Of a stretch of DNA of 64,000 nucleotides, positions 40,723-49,260 are shown piece by piece. Within the stretch, counting starts at the first letter, position 1. Every line of letters starts with the position of its first letter. Source of the DNA: Lentzea sp. NBRC 102530 (GTDB lineage: Bacteria; Actinomycetota; Actinomycetes; Mycobacteriales; Pseudonocardiaceae); NCBI RefSeq assembly GCF_030269365.1, contig NZ_BSTF01000020.1:1-64000 (forward strand). The letters run 5' to 3'. The position numbers and the translations under genes are program-made. The notes under the pieces were generated by a model. It worked only from the letters and a program-made list of their open reading frames with translations. It searched no databases and was not told where the DNA came from.

Positions 40723-41810
40723 GCCACGCCCGCGCGCACGGCGGCCTTCGCGCGCTGGCGGGTGATCACGCGCCGGCCGAGGTCGATCATCGGGATCTCC
40801 ACGGTCGCGTAGAGAACGCTCGCCAGCGCCAGCCCCACGCCGGTGACCACGAAGGACTGGCCGAGACCGGACGCAGCGGGCCAGAAGAACCACACGATCG
40901 TCGCCGCGATCGTCTGCACCAGGTACAGCGAGTACGAACGCTCACCGACGAACTGCATCGGCTTCGTCGACAGGAACGTCGTCATCGGGCCGGGCGCGAT
41001 CATCGCGGTCAGCAGCACCGCCGTCGCGAGCGCGTACACCGGGATGACCAGCACGTGACCGGGAACCCCGTTGATGCCGTCCAGGAACGCGGACATCGGC
41101 TTGACGCCCAGGTGCACGGCGGTGAATCCGACGGCGACGATCACCTGCGCGAGCGGGTTCGTGAGCGGCCGCAGCAGCGCGAACCCCCGCGGGCTGTGCA
41201 ACGCGATCGCGAGCACCACGCCGGTCAGGATCGAGAAGTAGTGCAACGGCCAGCCGGGGTTGCTGTGCGCCGTCGTGAAGTTCACCAGCACCAGCGCGAG
41301 CAGCATGCCGAGGACGGCCGCACCGGCGCGGCGGCGCAGCACGACGGTGCCGAGCGCGATCGCCACCAGGGGCCAGACCAGGTAGAACTTCTGCTCGATG
41401 CCGAGTGACCAGGACTGCCCGTACGGGCTCGCGTCCGCGAACTCGTTGGTGAACGTCAGGAAGTGCTTGAGCGCGGGGCCGATCCCGTTGCTGACGAACG
41501 TCCCGTACAGCAGGGACGCCACGACCGTCACGAGCAGGACCACGAAGTACACGGGCAGGATCCGGAACGCCCTGCGCAGGTAGAACTCGCTCAACGAGAT
41601 CCGGCCGGACCTGCGCTCCTCACGCAGCATCAGCGTGGTGATGAGAAATCCGCTGAGGACGAAGAACATCTGGACGCCGGCCCAGCCCTGAAGCCGGTCA
41701 GGACCGCCGTAGTGGAAGAAGACGACGAGCACCGCGGCAATGGCGCGCAGGCCGTCGAGAGCGGGAAAGCGGCGCAGCGCCAGGTAGTCGGCGTGCGTCA
41801 GTGAACTCAT
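40644..41810 (-). CDS. Acyltransferase 3 family (OafA/YrhL-like) membrane protein
   Basis: A 388-residue integral membrane protein with about ten helices. Motifs are PALDGLRAIAAVLVVFFHY at the start (RxxA...H), GVQMFFVLSGFLITTLMLRE, EFYLRRAFRILPVYFV and SWSLGIEQKFYLVWPL with the conserved Glu. The family O-acylates envelope glycans, peptidoglycan or antibiotics. There is no SGNH domain. The C-terminal 30 residues are Gln/Ala/Pro-rich and lie in the antisense overlap. The acceptor is unknown. Confidence 0.92.
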   Translation of the reverse strand: MSSLTHADYLALRRFPALDGLRAIAAVLVVFFHYGGPDRLQGWAGVQMFFVLSGFLITTLMLREERRSGRISLSEFYLRRAFRILPVYFVVLLVTVVASLLYGTFVSNGIGPALKHFLTFTNEFADASPYGQSWSLGIEQKFYLVWPLVAIALGTVVLRRRAGAAVLGMLLALVLVNFTTAHSNPGWPLHYFSILTGVVLAIALHSPRGFALLRPLTNPLAQVIVAVGFTAVHLGVKPMSAFLDGINGVPGHVLVIPVYALATAVLLTAMIAPGPMTTFLSTKPMQFVGERSYSLYLVQTIAATIVWFFWPAASGLGQSFVVTGVGLALASVLYATVEIPMIDLGRRVITRQRAKAAVRAGVAQQGAPQAPAPQSESSRFATIGQAQP

Positions 41811-41954
41811 GCAGGAACACCTCAGGGGTGATGCGTCGGGGAAACGACGTCAGGGGTTACGTCGTTCGGCACACAGGGGGATACGGATGTAAAGGTGCCG
41901 GGGTTCCCCGTTGCGTTGCTCAAACCAACATTTTCGTGGTGTTCGTCACGGCCG

Positions 41955-42929
41955 TCAGCACGCGGACAACGACGACAAACGGTTCAACGGTGCGGAAGAA
42001 GCCACCCGCCACCCCTGCCGCGTCAAAGCCCCGCCGTGGACTTCCAGCCAGTAGCCGCCTTCGCTGGTGTGCACGGTCGCACCGCTGCGGATGTCCGTGA
42101 CGTACGACGACTCCGACTGCCACGACACGAAGTCGCCGCTGACCCGCGGGAACACGATGCCTTCCGTGCGCGGCACCGACCTGATCGCCGCCAGCCGGCG
42201 CGCGTCCTCCCAGCCGTCGCGCCACCCGTGCAGTTCGTCGCCCTGCGTCCACACCACCGTGCGGCCGTCGGAAGCCACGCTGCCGCCGGGTTTCGCGGAC
42301 GCCAGTTGCTCGGGCAGCGCGCCCTCGGAACGGAACTCGCCGTCCTGCGACCAGACCAGGCCGTCACCGAGGAACACCGGGGTGCGACCGGGACCGACGA
42401 CCCTGTCCTTCTTCTTCGCGAGGTCGTAGAGGTGCACGCCCAGGCTGTCCGACCAGGCCGCCTTGCCGTTGTGCACCACGGCGCCGCCGTCGCCGATCTT
42501 CACGGGCGCGCCGTCGTTCCTGGAGTCCCACGCGTAGGTCGTGGTGGTGAGGTTCTCCGGGTGCGGTGTCGTGGAGAACGTCACCCAGCGGCCGTCGAAC
42601 TCGACGCCGAAGAGCTGCGCGTCGTCCTGCACCGCCATGACCTGCTGGCGCTTGCTGTCGTCGCGCAGCACGAGTTCGGTCGTCCGGTTGCGGGTGGTCT
42701 TCACCAGCGTCGTGGCGGCGTCCTCGTTCGCGGCGACCACGACGACCTTCTCGTGCGCACCGGTCTCCGTCTCGTCGCGCGCCAGCGCGTCCTTCCAGTT
42801 CCCGGGTAACTCGACCTGGCACGTGCTGAGCTTGCTCTCGGCCGTGTAGTCGGACGGACGGTCGATCGGATAGGCGGCGACGCAGCCCGCCAGGGCCGTG
42901 ACAGCCGCCAGCGCGATGAGCGCTCGCAT
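41955..42929 (-). CDS. Lipoprotein of unknown function
   Basis: A 324-residue predicted lipoprotein with lipobox ALAGC (Cys16). Repeating beta segments (VTFSTTPHPENLTTTTYAWD, GLVWSQDGEFRSEG, VASDGRTVVWTQGDELHGW) suggest a TolB/propeller-like fold. I do not recognise a specific family. ATG 42929 has GGGAGA nearby. A 25-base spacing separates it from the acyltransferase upstream gap, and it is downstream of cofC on the same strand. Confidence 0.75.
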   Translation of the reverse strand: MRALIALAAVTALAGCVAAYPIDRPSDYTAESKLSTCQVELPGNWKDALARDETETGAHEKVVVVAANEDAATTLVKTTRNRTTELVLRDDSKRQQVMAVQDDAQLFGVEFDGRWVTFSTTPHPENLTTTTYAWDSRNDGAPVKIGDGGAVVHNGKAAWSDSLGVHLYDLAKKKDRVVGPGRTPVFLGDGLVWSQDGEFRSEGALPEQLASAKPGGSVASDGRTVVWTQGDELHGWRDGWEDARRLAAIRSVPRTEGIVFPRVSGDFVSWQSESSYVTDIRSGATVHTSEGGYWLEVHGGALTRQGWRVASSAPLNRLSSLSAC

Positions 42930-42983
42930 CGGTCTCCCAAGTCGTGGTCACCCCAGATGACCCGGAAGACGCGCGGCGGCGGC

Positions 42984-43607
42984 TCAGGTTGTCCAGGCGG
43001 GCAAGGCGTTCGCGGTGTGCGTGCCGAGACCCAGGCCGAGCGCGAGCCGAAGATCCTCTTCGGTGTCCACGTCGCAGCGCAACGACGGCCACGGCCCGAG
43101 CAGTGGGAGAGCGCCGGTGAGCGCGTGCAGCCCGGCCGAGCCGACCCCGAAGCGCGGGTCGAGTTCCGCACCCGGTGCGGCGAGGAGCAACGTCGTGCCG
43201 GTGCCCTGCCGGTCGGGGACGAACGCGCGGCGGCCGCGAGCGGCTTCGATGGCCGACCCGAGTTCGTCCGGCCTGAGCGCGGGCAGGTCGGCCTGGAGCG
43301 CGCCGACGCGGGACGACCCGAGCGTGCGCGCGCCGTGCAGGAGCGCCTCGTTGAGCCCGGGCTCCGGCGGCTCGGCCAGCGACTCGACGCCGAGTCCGGC
43401 CATTTCGGACGCCACCGCCGGATCGGATGTGATCGTGACCACTCGGCGGACGCCCGGTGCGCGCAGGGCCGCGCTCACCGTGTCCATCGCGAGCGCGAGC
43501 GCCAGCGCCGCGTGGGACACCGGATCGCCGCCGGTCGCGCTGGTCAGCCTGGTCTTGGCCCGGTCCAGGGTCTTCACCGGGACCAGGAGGTCGACTTCGT
43601 CTCGCAC
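42984..43607 (-). CDS. cofC: 2-phospho-L-lactate / phosphoenolpyruvate guanylyltransferase (F420 synthesis)
   Basis: A 207-residue CofC/FbiD enzyme. The nucleotidyltransferase motifs are LLVPVKTLDRAKTRL at the N-terminus, ALQADLPALRPDEL with the metal Asp residues, and FVPDRQGTGTTLLLAAPG. In actinobacteria it links GTP to phosphoenolpyruvate in coenzyme F420 synthesis. GTG 43607 fits the family; GTG 43622 would add five residues. Other F420 genes are not in the window. Confidence 0.92.
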   Translation of the reverse strand: MRDEVDLLVPVKTLDRAKTRLTSATGGDPVSHAALALALAMDTVSAALRAPGVRRVVTITSDPAVASEMAGLGVESLAEPPEPGLNEALLHGARTLGSSRVGALQADLPALRPDELGSAIEAARGRRAFVPDRQGTGTTLLLAAPGAELDPRFGVGSAGLHALTGALPLLGPWPSLRCDVDTEEDLRLALGLGLGTHTANALPAWTT

Positions 43608-43679
43608 CTCGCCATAGTCCACGATCTGGCGACTAATGTGCTCTCGGGCGCAGATCAACCGCAGGTTAGGAGAGGCCTC

Positions 43680-44387
43680 GTGGCCAAAAGGGAGAAGGGC
43701 GGCTTCTGGGTCGGGGTCGCCGCGGCGATCGTGTACCCGCTGTCGGGCCTGCTGGGCAGGCGCAAGTACCTGCACGGCGACCGCATCCCGCGCGAGGGGG
43801 CCGCACTGCTGGTCATGAACCACATCTCGCACCTCGACCCGATCTACGACGCGGTGTTCACGCACCGCAACGGCCGGGTGCCGCACTTCCTCGCGAAGCA
43901 CAGCCTGTGGAACATCCCGATCGCCGGGCGGATCCTGCGCGGCGCGAAGCAGATCCCCGTCTACCGCGGCACGTCGGACGCCCAGCAGAGCCTGCGCGCC
44001 GCCCACGAGGCGCTGGCGGACGGCCAGGTCGTGGTGATCTACCCCGAGGGCACTATCACCAAGGACCCGGACGCCTGGCCGATGAACTCGCGCACCGGCG
44101 TCGCCCGGCTCGCGCTGCAGCACGACGGCCCGGTGATCCCGATCGCCCGCTGGGGCACGGTCGACATCTACGACCACTACAAGAAGCGGTTCCGGCCGTT
44201 CCCGCGCAAGACCGTCACCTACCTCGTGGGTGAGCCGATCGACCTCAGCGAGTTCAAGGCGCGCGAGGAGTCGCTCGCGGTGCTGCGCGAGGTCACCGAC
44301 CTGCTGATGACGAACGTCAAGGGTCTTCTCTCCGAGGTGCGCGGCGTCGAGGCACCCGAGGGCTTCTACGGACCGAGGAAGGCCTGA
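43680..44387 (+). CDS. 1-acyl-sn-glycerol-3-phosphate acyltransferase-like (PlsC family)
   Basis: A 235-residue PlsC-type acyltransferase. The catalytic HX4D motif is in NHISHLDPIYD, the glycerol-phosphate block is QIPVYRGTSDAQ, and IYPEGTITKDP is the third motif. It adds an acyl chain to lysophosphatidate or a similar acceptor at the membrane. GTG 43680 follows AGGAGAGG. It is three bases upstream of gpsA, so glycerol-3-phosphate supply and acylation are linked in one operon. Confidence 0.9.
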   Translation: MAKREKGGFWVGVAAAIVYPLSGLLGRRKYLHGDRIPREGAALLVMNHISHLDPIYDAVFTHRNGRVPHFLAKHSLWNIPIAGRILRGAKQIPVYRGTSDAQQSLRAAHEALADGQVVVIYPEGTITKDPDAWPMNSRTGVARLALQHDGPVIPIARWGTVDIYDHYKKRFRPFPRKTVTYLVGEPIDLSEFKAREESLAVLREVTDLLMTNVKGLLSEVRGVEAPEGFYGPRKA

Positions 44388-44389
44388 AC

Positions 44390-45400
44390 ATGGCGATCGA
44401 ACGTGTGGCGGTGCTGGGTTCCGGTTCGTGGGGCACGGCGTTCGCGAAGGTCGTGGCGGACTCCGGCCCCGAGGTCGTGCTGTGGGCGCGCCGCCAGGAG
44501 GTGGCCGCGGAGATCACCGAGACCCGCGTGAACTCCGGCTACCTGCCGGACATCTCGTTGCCCGCCAACCTCACCTGCACCTCGGACCCGGCCAAGGCGC
44601 TGGACGGGGCGGACGCGGTGGTCCTCGCCGTGCCGTCGCAGACGTTGCGGGCCAACCTCTCCGGCTGGAAGCCGTTGCTGCCGCCGGACGCGACGCTCGT
44701 GTCGTTGTCCAAGGGCGTGGAGCTCGGCACGCTGAAGCGGATGAGCGAGGTGATCCGCGAGGTCGCCGGCGTCGACGAGTCGCAGGTGGCCGTGGTGTCC
44801 GGGCCGAACCTGGCCAAGGAGATCGCCGTCGGGCAGCCGACCGCGACGGTCATCGCGTGCACGGACCACGACCGCGCCGTCGACCTCCAGCACGCGTGCT
44901 CCAACTCGTACTTCCGCCCGTACACCAACACCGACGTCGTCGGCTGCGAGCTGGGCGGGGCGTGCAAGAACGTCATCGCGCTGGCCTGCGGCATGGCGGC
45001 CGGCATGGGGTACGGCGACAACACCATGGCGTCGATCATCACCCGCGGCCTCGCCGAGACCGCCCGGCTCGGGGCCGCGCTGGGCGCCGACCCGCTGACG
45101 TTCGCGGGCCTCGCCGGGCTGGGCGACCTCGTGGCGACGTGCGCGTCGCCGTTGTCGCGCAACCGTTCCTTCGGCGAGCGCCTGGGCAAGGGCGACACGC
45201 TCGCGCAGGCGCAGGAGGCCGCGCACGGGCAGGTCGCCGAGGGCGTGAAGTCGTGCTCGTCGATCCGCGAGCTGGCCGCCGCGAACGGCGTCGACATGCC
45301 GATCACCGAAGGCGTTCACCAGGTCTGCCACGACGGGCTGAGCGTGCGCGAGCTCGGTGCCGCCCTGCTGGGCCGCGACCGGAAGCACGAGCGCCAGTGA
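44390..45400 (+). CDS. gpsA: Glycerol-3-phosphate dehydrogenase [NAD(P)+]
   Basis: A 336-residue GpsA, which reduces dihydroxyacetone phosphate for phospholipid synthesis. The Rossmann motif is VAVLGSGSWGTAFAKV (residues 6-21). VSGPNLAKEIAVGQPT, the catalytic Lys in GACKNVIALACGMAAGMGYG and GLAGLGDLVATCASPLSRNR are diagnostic. The stop overlaps the PLP-lyase start (GTGA). Confidence 0.96.
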   Translation: MAIERVAVLGSGSWGTAFAKVVADSGPEVVLWARRQEVAAEITETRVNSGYLPDISLPANLTCTSDPAKALDGADAVVLAVPSQTLRANLSGWKPLLPPDATLVSLSKGVELGTLKRMSEVIREVAGVDESQVAVVSGPNLAKEIAVGQPTATVIACTDHDRAVDLQHACSNSYFRPYTNTDVVGCELGGACKNVIALACGMAAGMGYGDNTMASIITRGLAETARLGAALGADPLTFAGLAGLGDLVATCASPLSRNRSFGERLGKGDTLAQAQEAAHGQVAEGVKSCSSIRELAAANGVDMPITEGVHQVCHDGLSVRELGAALLGRDRKHERQ

Positions 45401-46464
45401 CCCCCGAACTCGGCGACGGCACGCGCGTCGTCCACTCCGTCTCCGGCGGGCCGGGCGACCCGTTCGGCGCGCAGCCGGTGTTCGCGTCGGCGTTCCACCT
45501 GGGCGGCCAGGACCACTACGCCCGCGGCGGCAACCCGACCTGGCGCGCGCTGGAGACGGCGCTGGGGTCGTTGGAGGGCGGTGAGACCGTCGTCTTCCCC
45601 TCCGGGATGGCGGCGATCTCGACGCTGCTGCGGACCGTTCTGTCCACTGGGGACACCCTGGTCCTCCCGTCGGACGGCTACTTCCTCAGCCGCAGGTTCG
45701 TGTCCGAAATGGACGTGACCGTGGTCGAGGCGCCGACGGCCGGGCCGTACCCGTCCTTCGAGGGCGTGCGGCTGGTCCTGCTGGAGACGCCGTCGAACCC
45801 CGGTCTGGACGTCTGCGACATCGCGGCGCTGGCCGAGGAGGCGCACGCGGCCGGGGCGTTGCTGGCGGTGGACAACACGACCGCGACGCCGCTCGGGCAG
45901 CGGCCCTTGGAGCTGGGCGCGGACATCGTGGTCGCGTCGGACACCAAGGCCGTCGCGGGGCACAGCGACGTCCTCTTCGGACACATCACGGCGTCGTCTT
46001 CCGAGCTGGCCGCGAAGCTGCGGGACGCGCGGACGTTGAGCGGCGCGATCCCCGGCCCGTTCGAGACCTGGCTGGTGTTGCGCGGCCTGGGAACCCTCGA
46101 CCTGCGGCTGGAACGGCAGGCGCGCAACGCGGCGGCGCTGTACGAGGCGTTGTCCGGCAAGGTCTCCGGGCTGCGCTGGCCGGGTGCCGAGGCCGACCCC
46201 GCGTACCTGCTGGCGGCGCAGCAGATGCGGCGCTTCAACGGGGTGCTGACGTTCGAGCTCCCGGACGCCGCCGCGGTCGAGGCGTTCATCGAGAAGTCGA
46301 GGTTCGTGTCGGCGGCGACGTCGTTCGGCGGCCTGCACACGACGGCCGACCGGCGGGCCCAGTGGGGCGACCCGGTGCCCGAGGGCCTGGTGCGCCTCTC
46401 GGCCGGCTGCGAGGACACGCACGACCTGGTGACAGACGTGTCCCACGCCTTGGGACTGGATTGA
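45397..46464 (+). CDS. Cystathionine gamma-lyase-like PLP enzyme
   Basis: A 355-residue Cys/Met-metabolism PLP enzyme. The PLP Lys is in ASDTKAVAGHSDVLFG, the cofactor Asp in LLAVDNTTATPLGQRPLELG, and VFPSGMAAISTLLRTVL holds the phosphate-binding residues. It could be a gamma-lyase, gamma-synthase or methionine lyase. It is somewhat short for the family (about 380-400). Translation is coupled to gpsA, and a cysteine-dioxygenase-like gene follows, which suggests a role in cysteine turnover. Confidence 0.88.
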   Translation: MTPELGDGTRVVHSVSGGPGDPFGAQPVFASAFHLGGQDHYARGGNPTWRALETALGSLEGGETVVFPSGMAAISTLLRTVLSTGDTLVLPSDGYFLSRRFVSEMDVTVVEAPTAGPYPSFEGVRLVLLETPSNPGLDVCDIAALAEEAHAAGALLAVDNTTATPLGQRPLELGADIVVASDTKAVAGHSDVLFGHITASSSELAAKLRDARTLSGAIPGPFETWLVLRGLGTLDLRLERQARNAAALYEALSGKVSGLRWPGAEADPAYLLAAQQMRRFNGVLTFELPDAAAVEAFIEKSRFVSAATSFGGLHTTADRRAQWGDPVPEGLVRLSAGCEDTHDLVTDVSHALGLD

Positions 46465-46465
46465 C

Positions 46466-46491
46466 GGAGGGTCCCGGTTCCGGGACCCTCC
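46466..46491 (+). terminator. Terminator after the PLP-lyase gene
   Basis: GGAGGGTCCCGG (46466-46477) pairs perfectly with 46480-46491 around TT; it starts two bases after the stop codon. Confidence 0.8.
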
Positions 46492-46583
46492 TGCTCATGT
46501 CCTTCAACGCATGTTGCTGTTGTACCTGGCGATAGTCCCGCGTCCTCTTTTCGCGCACTCGCCTGGTTAGGACCCTTTTCCCG

Positions 46584-47042
46584 ATGTTCGCCGTTCCTGA
46601 GAACAGCGTCGTTCTGCCTGAAAACACCCCGTTGCTGCACCCCGTCCGGGTGGCGCTGGCGTGGGCGGCCGACCGCGACCGCTGGAAGCACCTGCTCCGC
46701 TACGACCCGGAGGAGCGCTTCTCGGCGTTGGTCGACAAGACCGACGACCAGGAGATCTGGCTGATGAGCTGGCTCCCCGGGCAGACCGCGTCACTGCACG
46801 ACCACGACCACACCTCCGGCGCGTTCACCGTGGTCAGCGGCCTGCTGACCGAGGTCGTGACCACCCGCATCCAGGTCGTGCACTCACTGCACGCCGGCCA
46901 GTCGCGCGTGTGGGGTCCTGGGTACGTGCACCAGGTGCGCAACGACGGTGCTGACCCGGCCGTGTCGATCCACGTGTACCGCCACGGCACACGCGCGATG
47001 ACGCCGTACCACTACGACCCGCTCAACGGCCCCGTGCGCTGA
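46584..47042 (+). CDS. Cysteine dioxygenase-like cupin protein
   Basis: A 152-residue cupin of the cysteine dioxygenase type I family. Iron ligands are the two His in SLHDHDHTSGAF and the later His in GPGYVHQVRN. IWLMSWLPGQ precedes the first motif as in bacterial CDOs. The family oxidises cysteine to its sulfinate or 3-mercaptopropionate. It stands beside a cystathionine-lyase-like gene, but a terminator lies between them. The 3' end overlaps the convergent PNPOx-like gene by 20 bases. Confidence 0.85.
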   Translation: MFAVPENSVVLPENTPLLHPVRVALAWAADRDRWKHLLRYDPEERFSALVDKTDDQEIWLMSWLPGQTASLHDHDHTSGAFTVVSGLLTEVVTTRIQVVHSLHAGQSRVWGPGYVHQVRNDGADPAVSIHVYRHGTRAMTPYHYDPLNGPVR

Positions 47043-47667
47043 CGTGCGGCGGCACGTCCTTGTCCGTCTCGTGCGGCACGGGCGCGCCCCACGTCGTGAC
47101 GAGCGGCATGTGCCCGGCCCACACGAGGTTCGCCTCGAGGTCGGACGGCTCCTCGCCGGGCCCGCCGTCGCGCACCTTGACGCTCGCCTCGGTCAGGTCG
47201 ATCTCCAGCGCGGCCGTCTGCGCGAGCTCCTTCTTGGACGGTTCGCGGGCGTAGTCCCAGCTCCCGGGCGTGACGTGCTCGACGATGACCTTCAGCGCGT
47301 GCTGCGGGTCGTCGGCGATCTTCGCGGTGCCGTGGATGATCGCGGACCGGTAGTTCATCGAGTGGTGGAACACCGACCGCGAGTAGACGACGCCGTCCAC
47401 GAGCGTGACCGCGACGCAAACCTGCTTGCCCTCGAGCATGCTCCTGATGGACCGTGAGCCCGTCGACCCGTGCAGGAAGATGCGGTTGCCGTCCCGCCCG
47501 TACGCGGTGGGGATGAGGAACGGCGCCCCGTCGACCTCCACGGCGAGGTGGCACACGAGGCCCGCGTCGAGGATGTCGTAGAGCACCTGGCGGTCTTCGA
47601 CGGCTCGCTTCTTGCCGCGGACGACGGTGCTGCGCGGGGTGGGGGAGAGCTGCACGTCAGTGGTCAT
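47023..47667 (-). CDS. Pyridoxamine 5'-phosphate oxidase-like flavin-binding protein
   Basis: A 214-residue split-barrel flavoprotein of the PNPOx-like/NimA group (YDILDAGLVCHLAVEVDGAP, FLIPTAYGRDGNRIFLHGST, SVFHHSMNYRSAIIHGTAK). Members bind FMN or F420 and reduce or bind varied compounds. Active-site residues of true PNPOx are not all evident, so vitamin B6 oxidation is unproven. It is divergent from a MocR regulator, with which such genes are commonly paired. Confidence 0.88.
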   Translation of the reverse strand: MTTDVQLSPTPRSTVVRGKKRAVEDRQVLYDILDAGLVCHLAVEVDGAPFLIPTAYGRDGNRIFLHGSTGSRSIRSMLEGKQVCVAVTLVDGVVYSRSVFHHSMNYRSAIIHGTAKIADDPQHALKVIVEHVTPGSWDYAREPSKKELAQTAALEIDLTEASVKVRDGGPGEEPSDLEANLVWAGHMPLVTTWGAPVPHETDKDVPPHVSARGR

Positions 47668-47686
47668 GGTTCTACTGTCGTTCGGG

Positions 47687-47735
47687 AAGTGGCATTATTG
47701 AAGCGCCATTTTCCGTCGATTTGAGAAGGCCACTT
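47687..47735. promoter_or_regulatory. Three AAGTGGC-like sites between PNPOx-like and MocR genes
   Basis: AAGTGGC (47687-47693) is on the plus strand. GCCATTTT (47705-47712) and GCCACTT (47729-47735) are inverted copies. They resemble the AAAGTGG-type half sites reported for actinobacterial PdxR/MocR regulators. The last touches the MocR start. Confidence 0.55.
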
Positions 47736-49105
47736 TGGCTGAGACCGCGCTGCCCGTGGCGCTGGACCGCGACTCCTCCGAACCACTCGCCGTCCAGCTG
47801 GCCGACGCCCTGCGCTCCGCCGCGTCGGAGGGCCGCCTGCGCGCGGGCGACCGTCTGCCGTCAACGCGCGCGCTGGCCGACTCGCTCGGTGTGTCCCGCA
47901 CGGTCACAGCCGCCGCGTACGAACAGTTGCACGCCGAAGGCTGGATCGCCGGACGACACGGCTCCGGCACCTACGTCACGACGACGCCGCCCGGCCCGAT
48001 GCGCAAACGCTCGCGCAAGCCCGTTGCACCTGCCATCACCGATTTCGTGGACCTCGGCACCGGTGCTCCGTGGGCCGGTGGGCTTGACCGTGCGGCCTGG
48101 CGCCGGGCCTGGCGTGCGGCGGCGGACGCGGCCCCGTTGTCCCGTCCCGAACGCGCTGGGTTGCCCGAGTACCGCGAGGCCATCGCCGAACACCTGCTGC
48201 GGCACCGAGGGCTGGCCGTCAACGCTGATCCGGTGCTCGCGACCGGCGGCACCACCGCCGTGCTGACCGAGATCGCGGTCGCGGTGTTGAAGCGCGGCGA
48301 CGCCGTGGCCGTGGAGGAACCGGGGTACCAGCGGGCCGTGGGCGTGTTCCGGGCCAACGGTCTTCGGGTGGTGCAGGCGGCTGTGGACGCCGAGGGGCTG
48401 CTGCCCGACGCAGTGCCCGATGGGATCAAGGCCGTCTACTGCTCGCCGGCGCACCAGTACCCGTTGGGCGGCCGGATGTCCGCCGGGCGGCGGGTGGCGT
48501 TGGTGGAGAGGGCGCGGCGGGACGGCTGGCTCATCATCGAGGACGACTACGACGGTGAACTCCGTTACGACGTGGCGCCGTTGCCGTCGTTGGCCGCGCT
48601 CGCCCCGGACGTCGTCGTCCACCTCGGCACCACCAGCAAGATCCTGACGCCCACGCTGGGCGCCGGGTGGATGGTGGCGCCCGAGCACATCGCCACGACG
48701 ATCCTCGAACACCGCGACCTGACCGGAACCAGTCCGGCCGCCGCTGGGCAGCGCGTCGTCGTCGAGTTGGCGCGGACGGGGGACCTCGGGCGGCACCTGC
48801 GGAAGTTGCGGCGTGAGTTGTCGGAGCGGCGGGCGCTGATCGTGGACACGTTCGCTTCGGCCGGCATCCAGATGCTCGGCGACGACGCCGGAGCTCATGT
48901 GGTCGTGCTGCTGCCCAGCCTCGAGCGGGAGCGCGAGGTGATGCGGCTGGCGTTGGAGCGTGGGCTGCGGGTGGACGGGCTGGCGCGGCACTACGTGAAC
49001 AGGCCGAAGTTCCACGGGCTCGCGATCGGGTACAGCGCTTGTTCGCGGGAACAGCTGGCCGGGGCGTTGCCGGTGTTGACCGAGCTGCTCACGGCTGGTG
49101 GTTGA
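47735..49105 (+). CDS. MocR-family (GntR/aminotransferase) transcriptional regulator
   Basis: A 456-residue MocR protein. Residues 1-75 are a GntR winged helix (PLAVQLADALRSAASEGRLR, RLPSTRALADSLGVSRTVT). From about 100 it is a fold-I aminotransferase domain with the PLP Lys in GTTSKILTPTLGAGW. Such proteins sense PLP or amino acids. TTG 47735 follows GAGAAGG with good spacing. It probably controls the divergent PNPOx-like gene and itself (PdxR-like). Confidence 0.93.
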   Translation: MAETALPVALDRDSSEPLAVQLADALRSAASEGRLRAGDRLPSTRALADSLGVSRTVTAAAYEQLHAEGWIAGRHGSGTYVTTTPPGPMRKRSRKPVAPAITDFVDLGTGAPWAGGLDRAAWRRAWRAAADAAPLSRPERAGLPEYREAIAEHLLRHRGLAVNADPVLATGGTTAVLTEIAVAVLKRGDAVAVEEPGYQRAVGVFRANGLRVVQAAVDAEGLLPDAVPDGIKAVYCSPAHQYPLGGRMSAGRRVALVERARRDGWLIIEDDYDGELRYDVAPLPSLAALAPDVVVHLGTTSKILTPTLGAGWMVAPEHIATTILEHRDLTGTSPAAAGQRVVVELARTGDLGRHLRKLRRELSERRALIVDTFASAGIQMLGDDAGAHVVVLLPSLEREREVMRLALERGLRVDGLARHYVNRPKFHGLAIGYSACSREQLAGALPVLTELLTAGG

Positions 49106-49247
49106 CGCGGTGGCGCCGCGGTGTTCGCGGTTCCAGCGGGGCTGGTCGCGTTTGCCGGTCGGGCTGGGGTTGCCACCGCTTTGTGTGGCACCTCTCGGTG
49201 CTGTTGACGGTGGACAACTGGCTGGTGGGCACAATCGCCCAAACGGG

Positions 49248-49253
49248 TAGGGT
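49248..49253 (+). promoter_or_regulatory. -10 box (TAGGGT) of ddl
   Basis: TAGGGT is seven bases before the ddl ATG; no ribosome site is present. A leaderless start is likely. Confidence 0.55.
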
Positions 49254-49260
49254 CGCCCGC

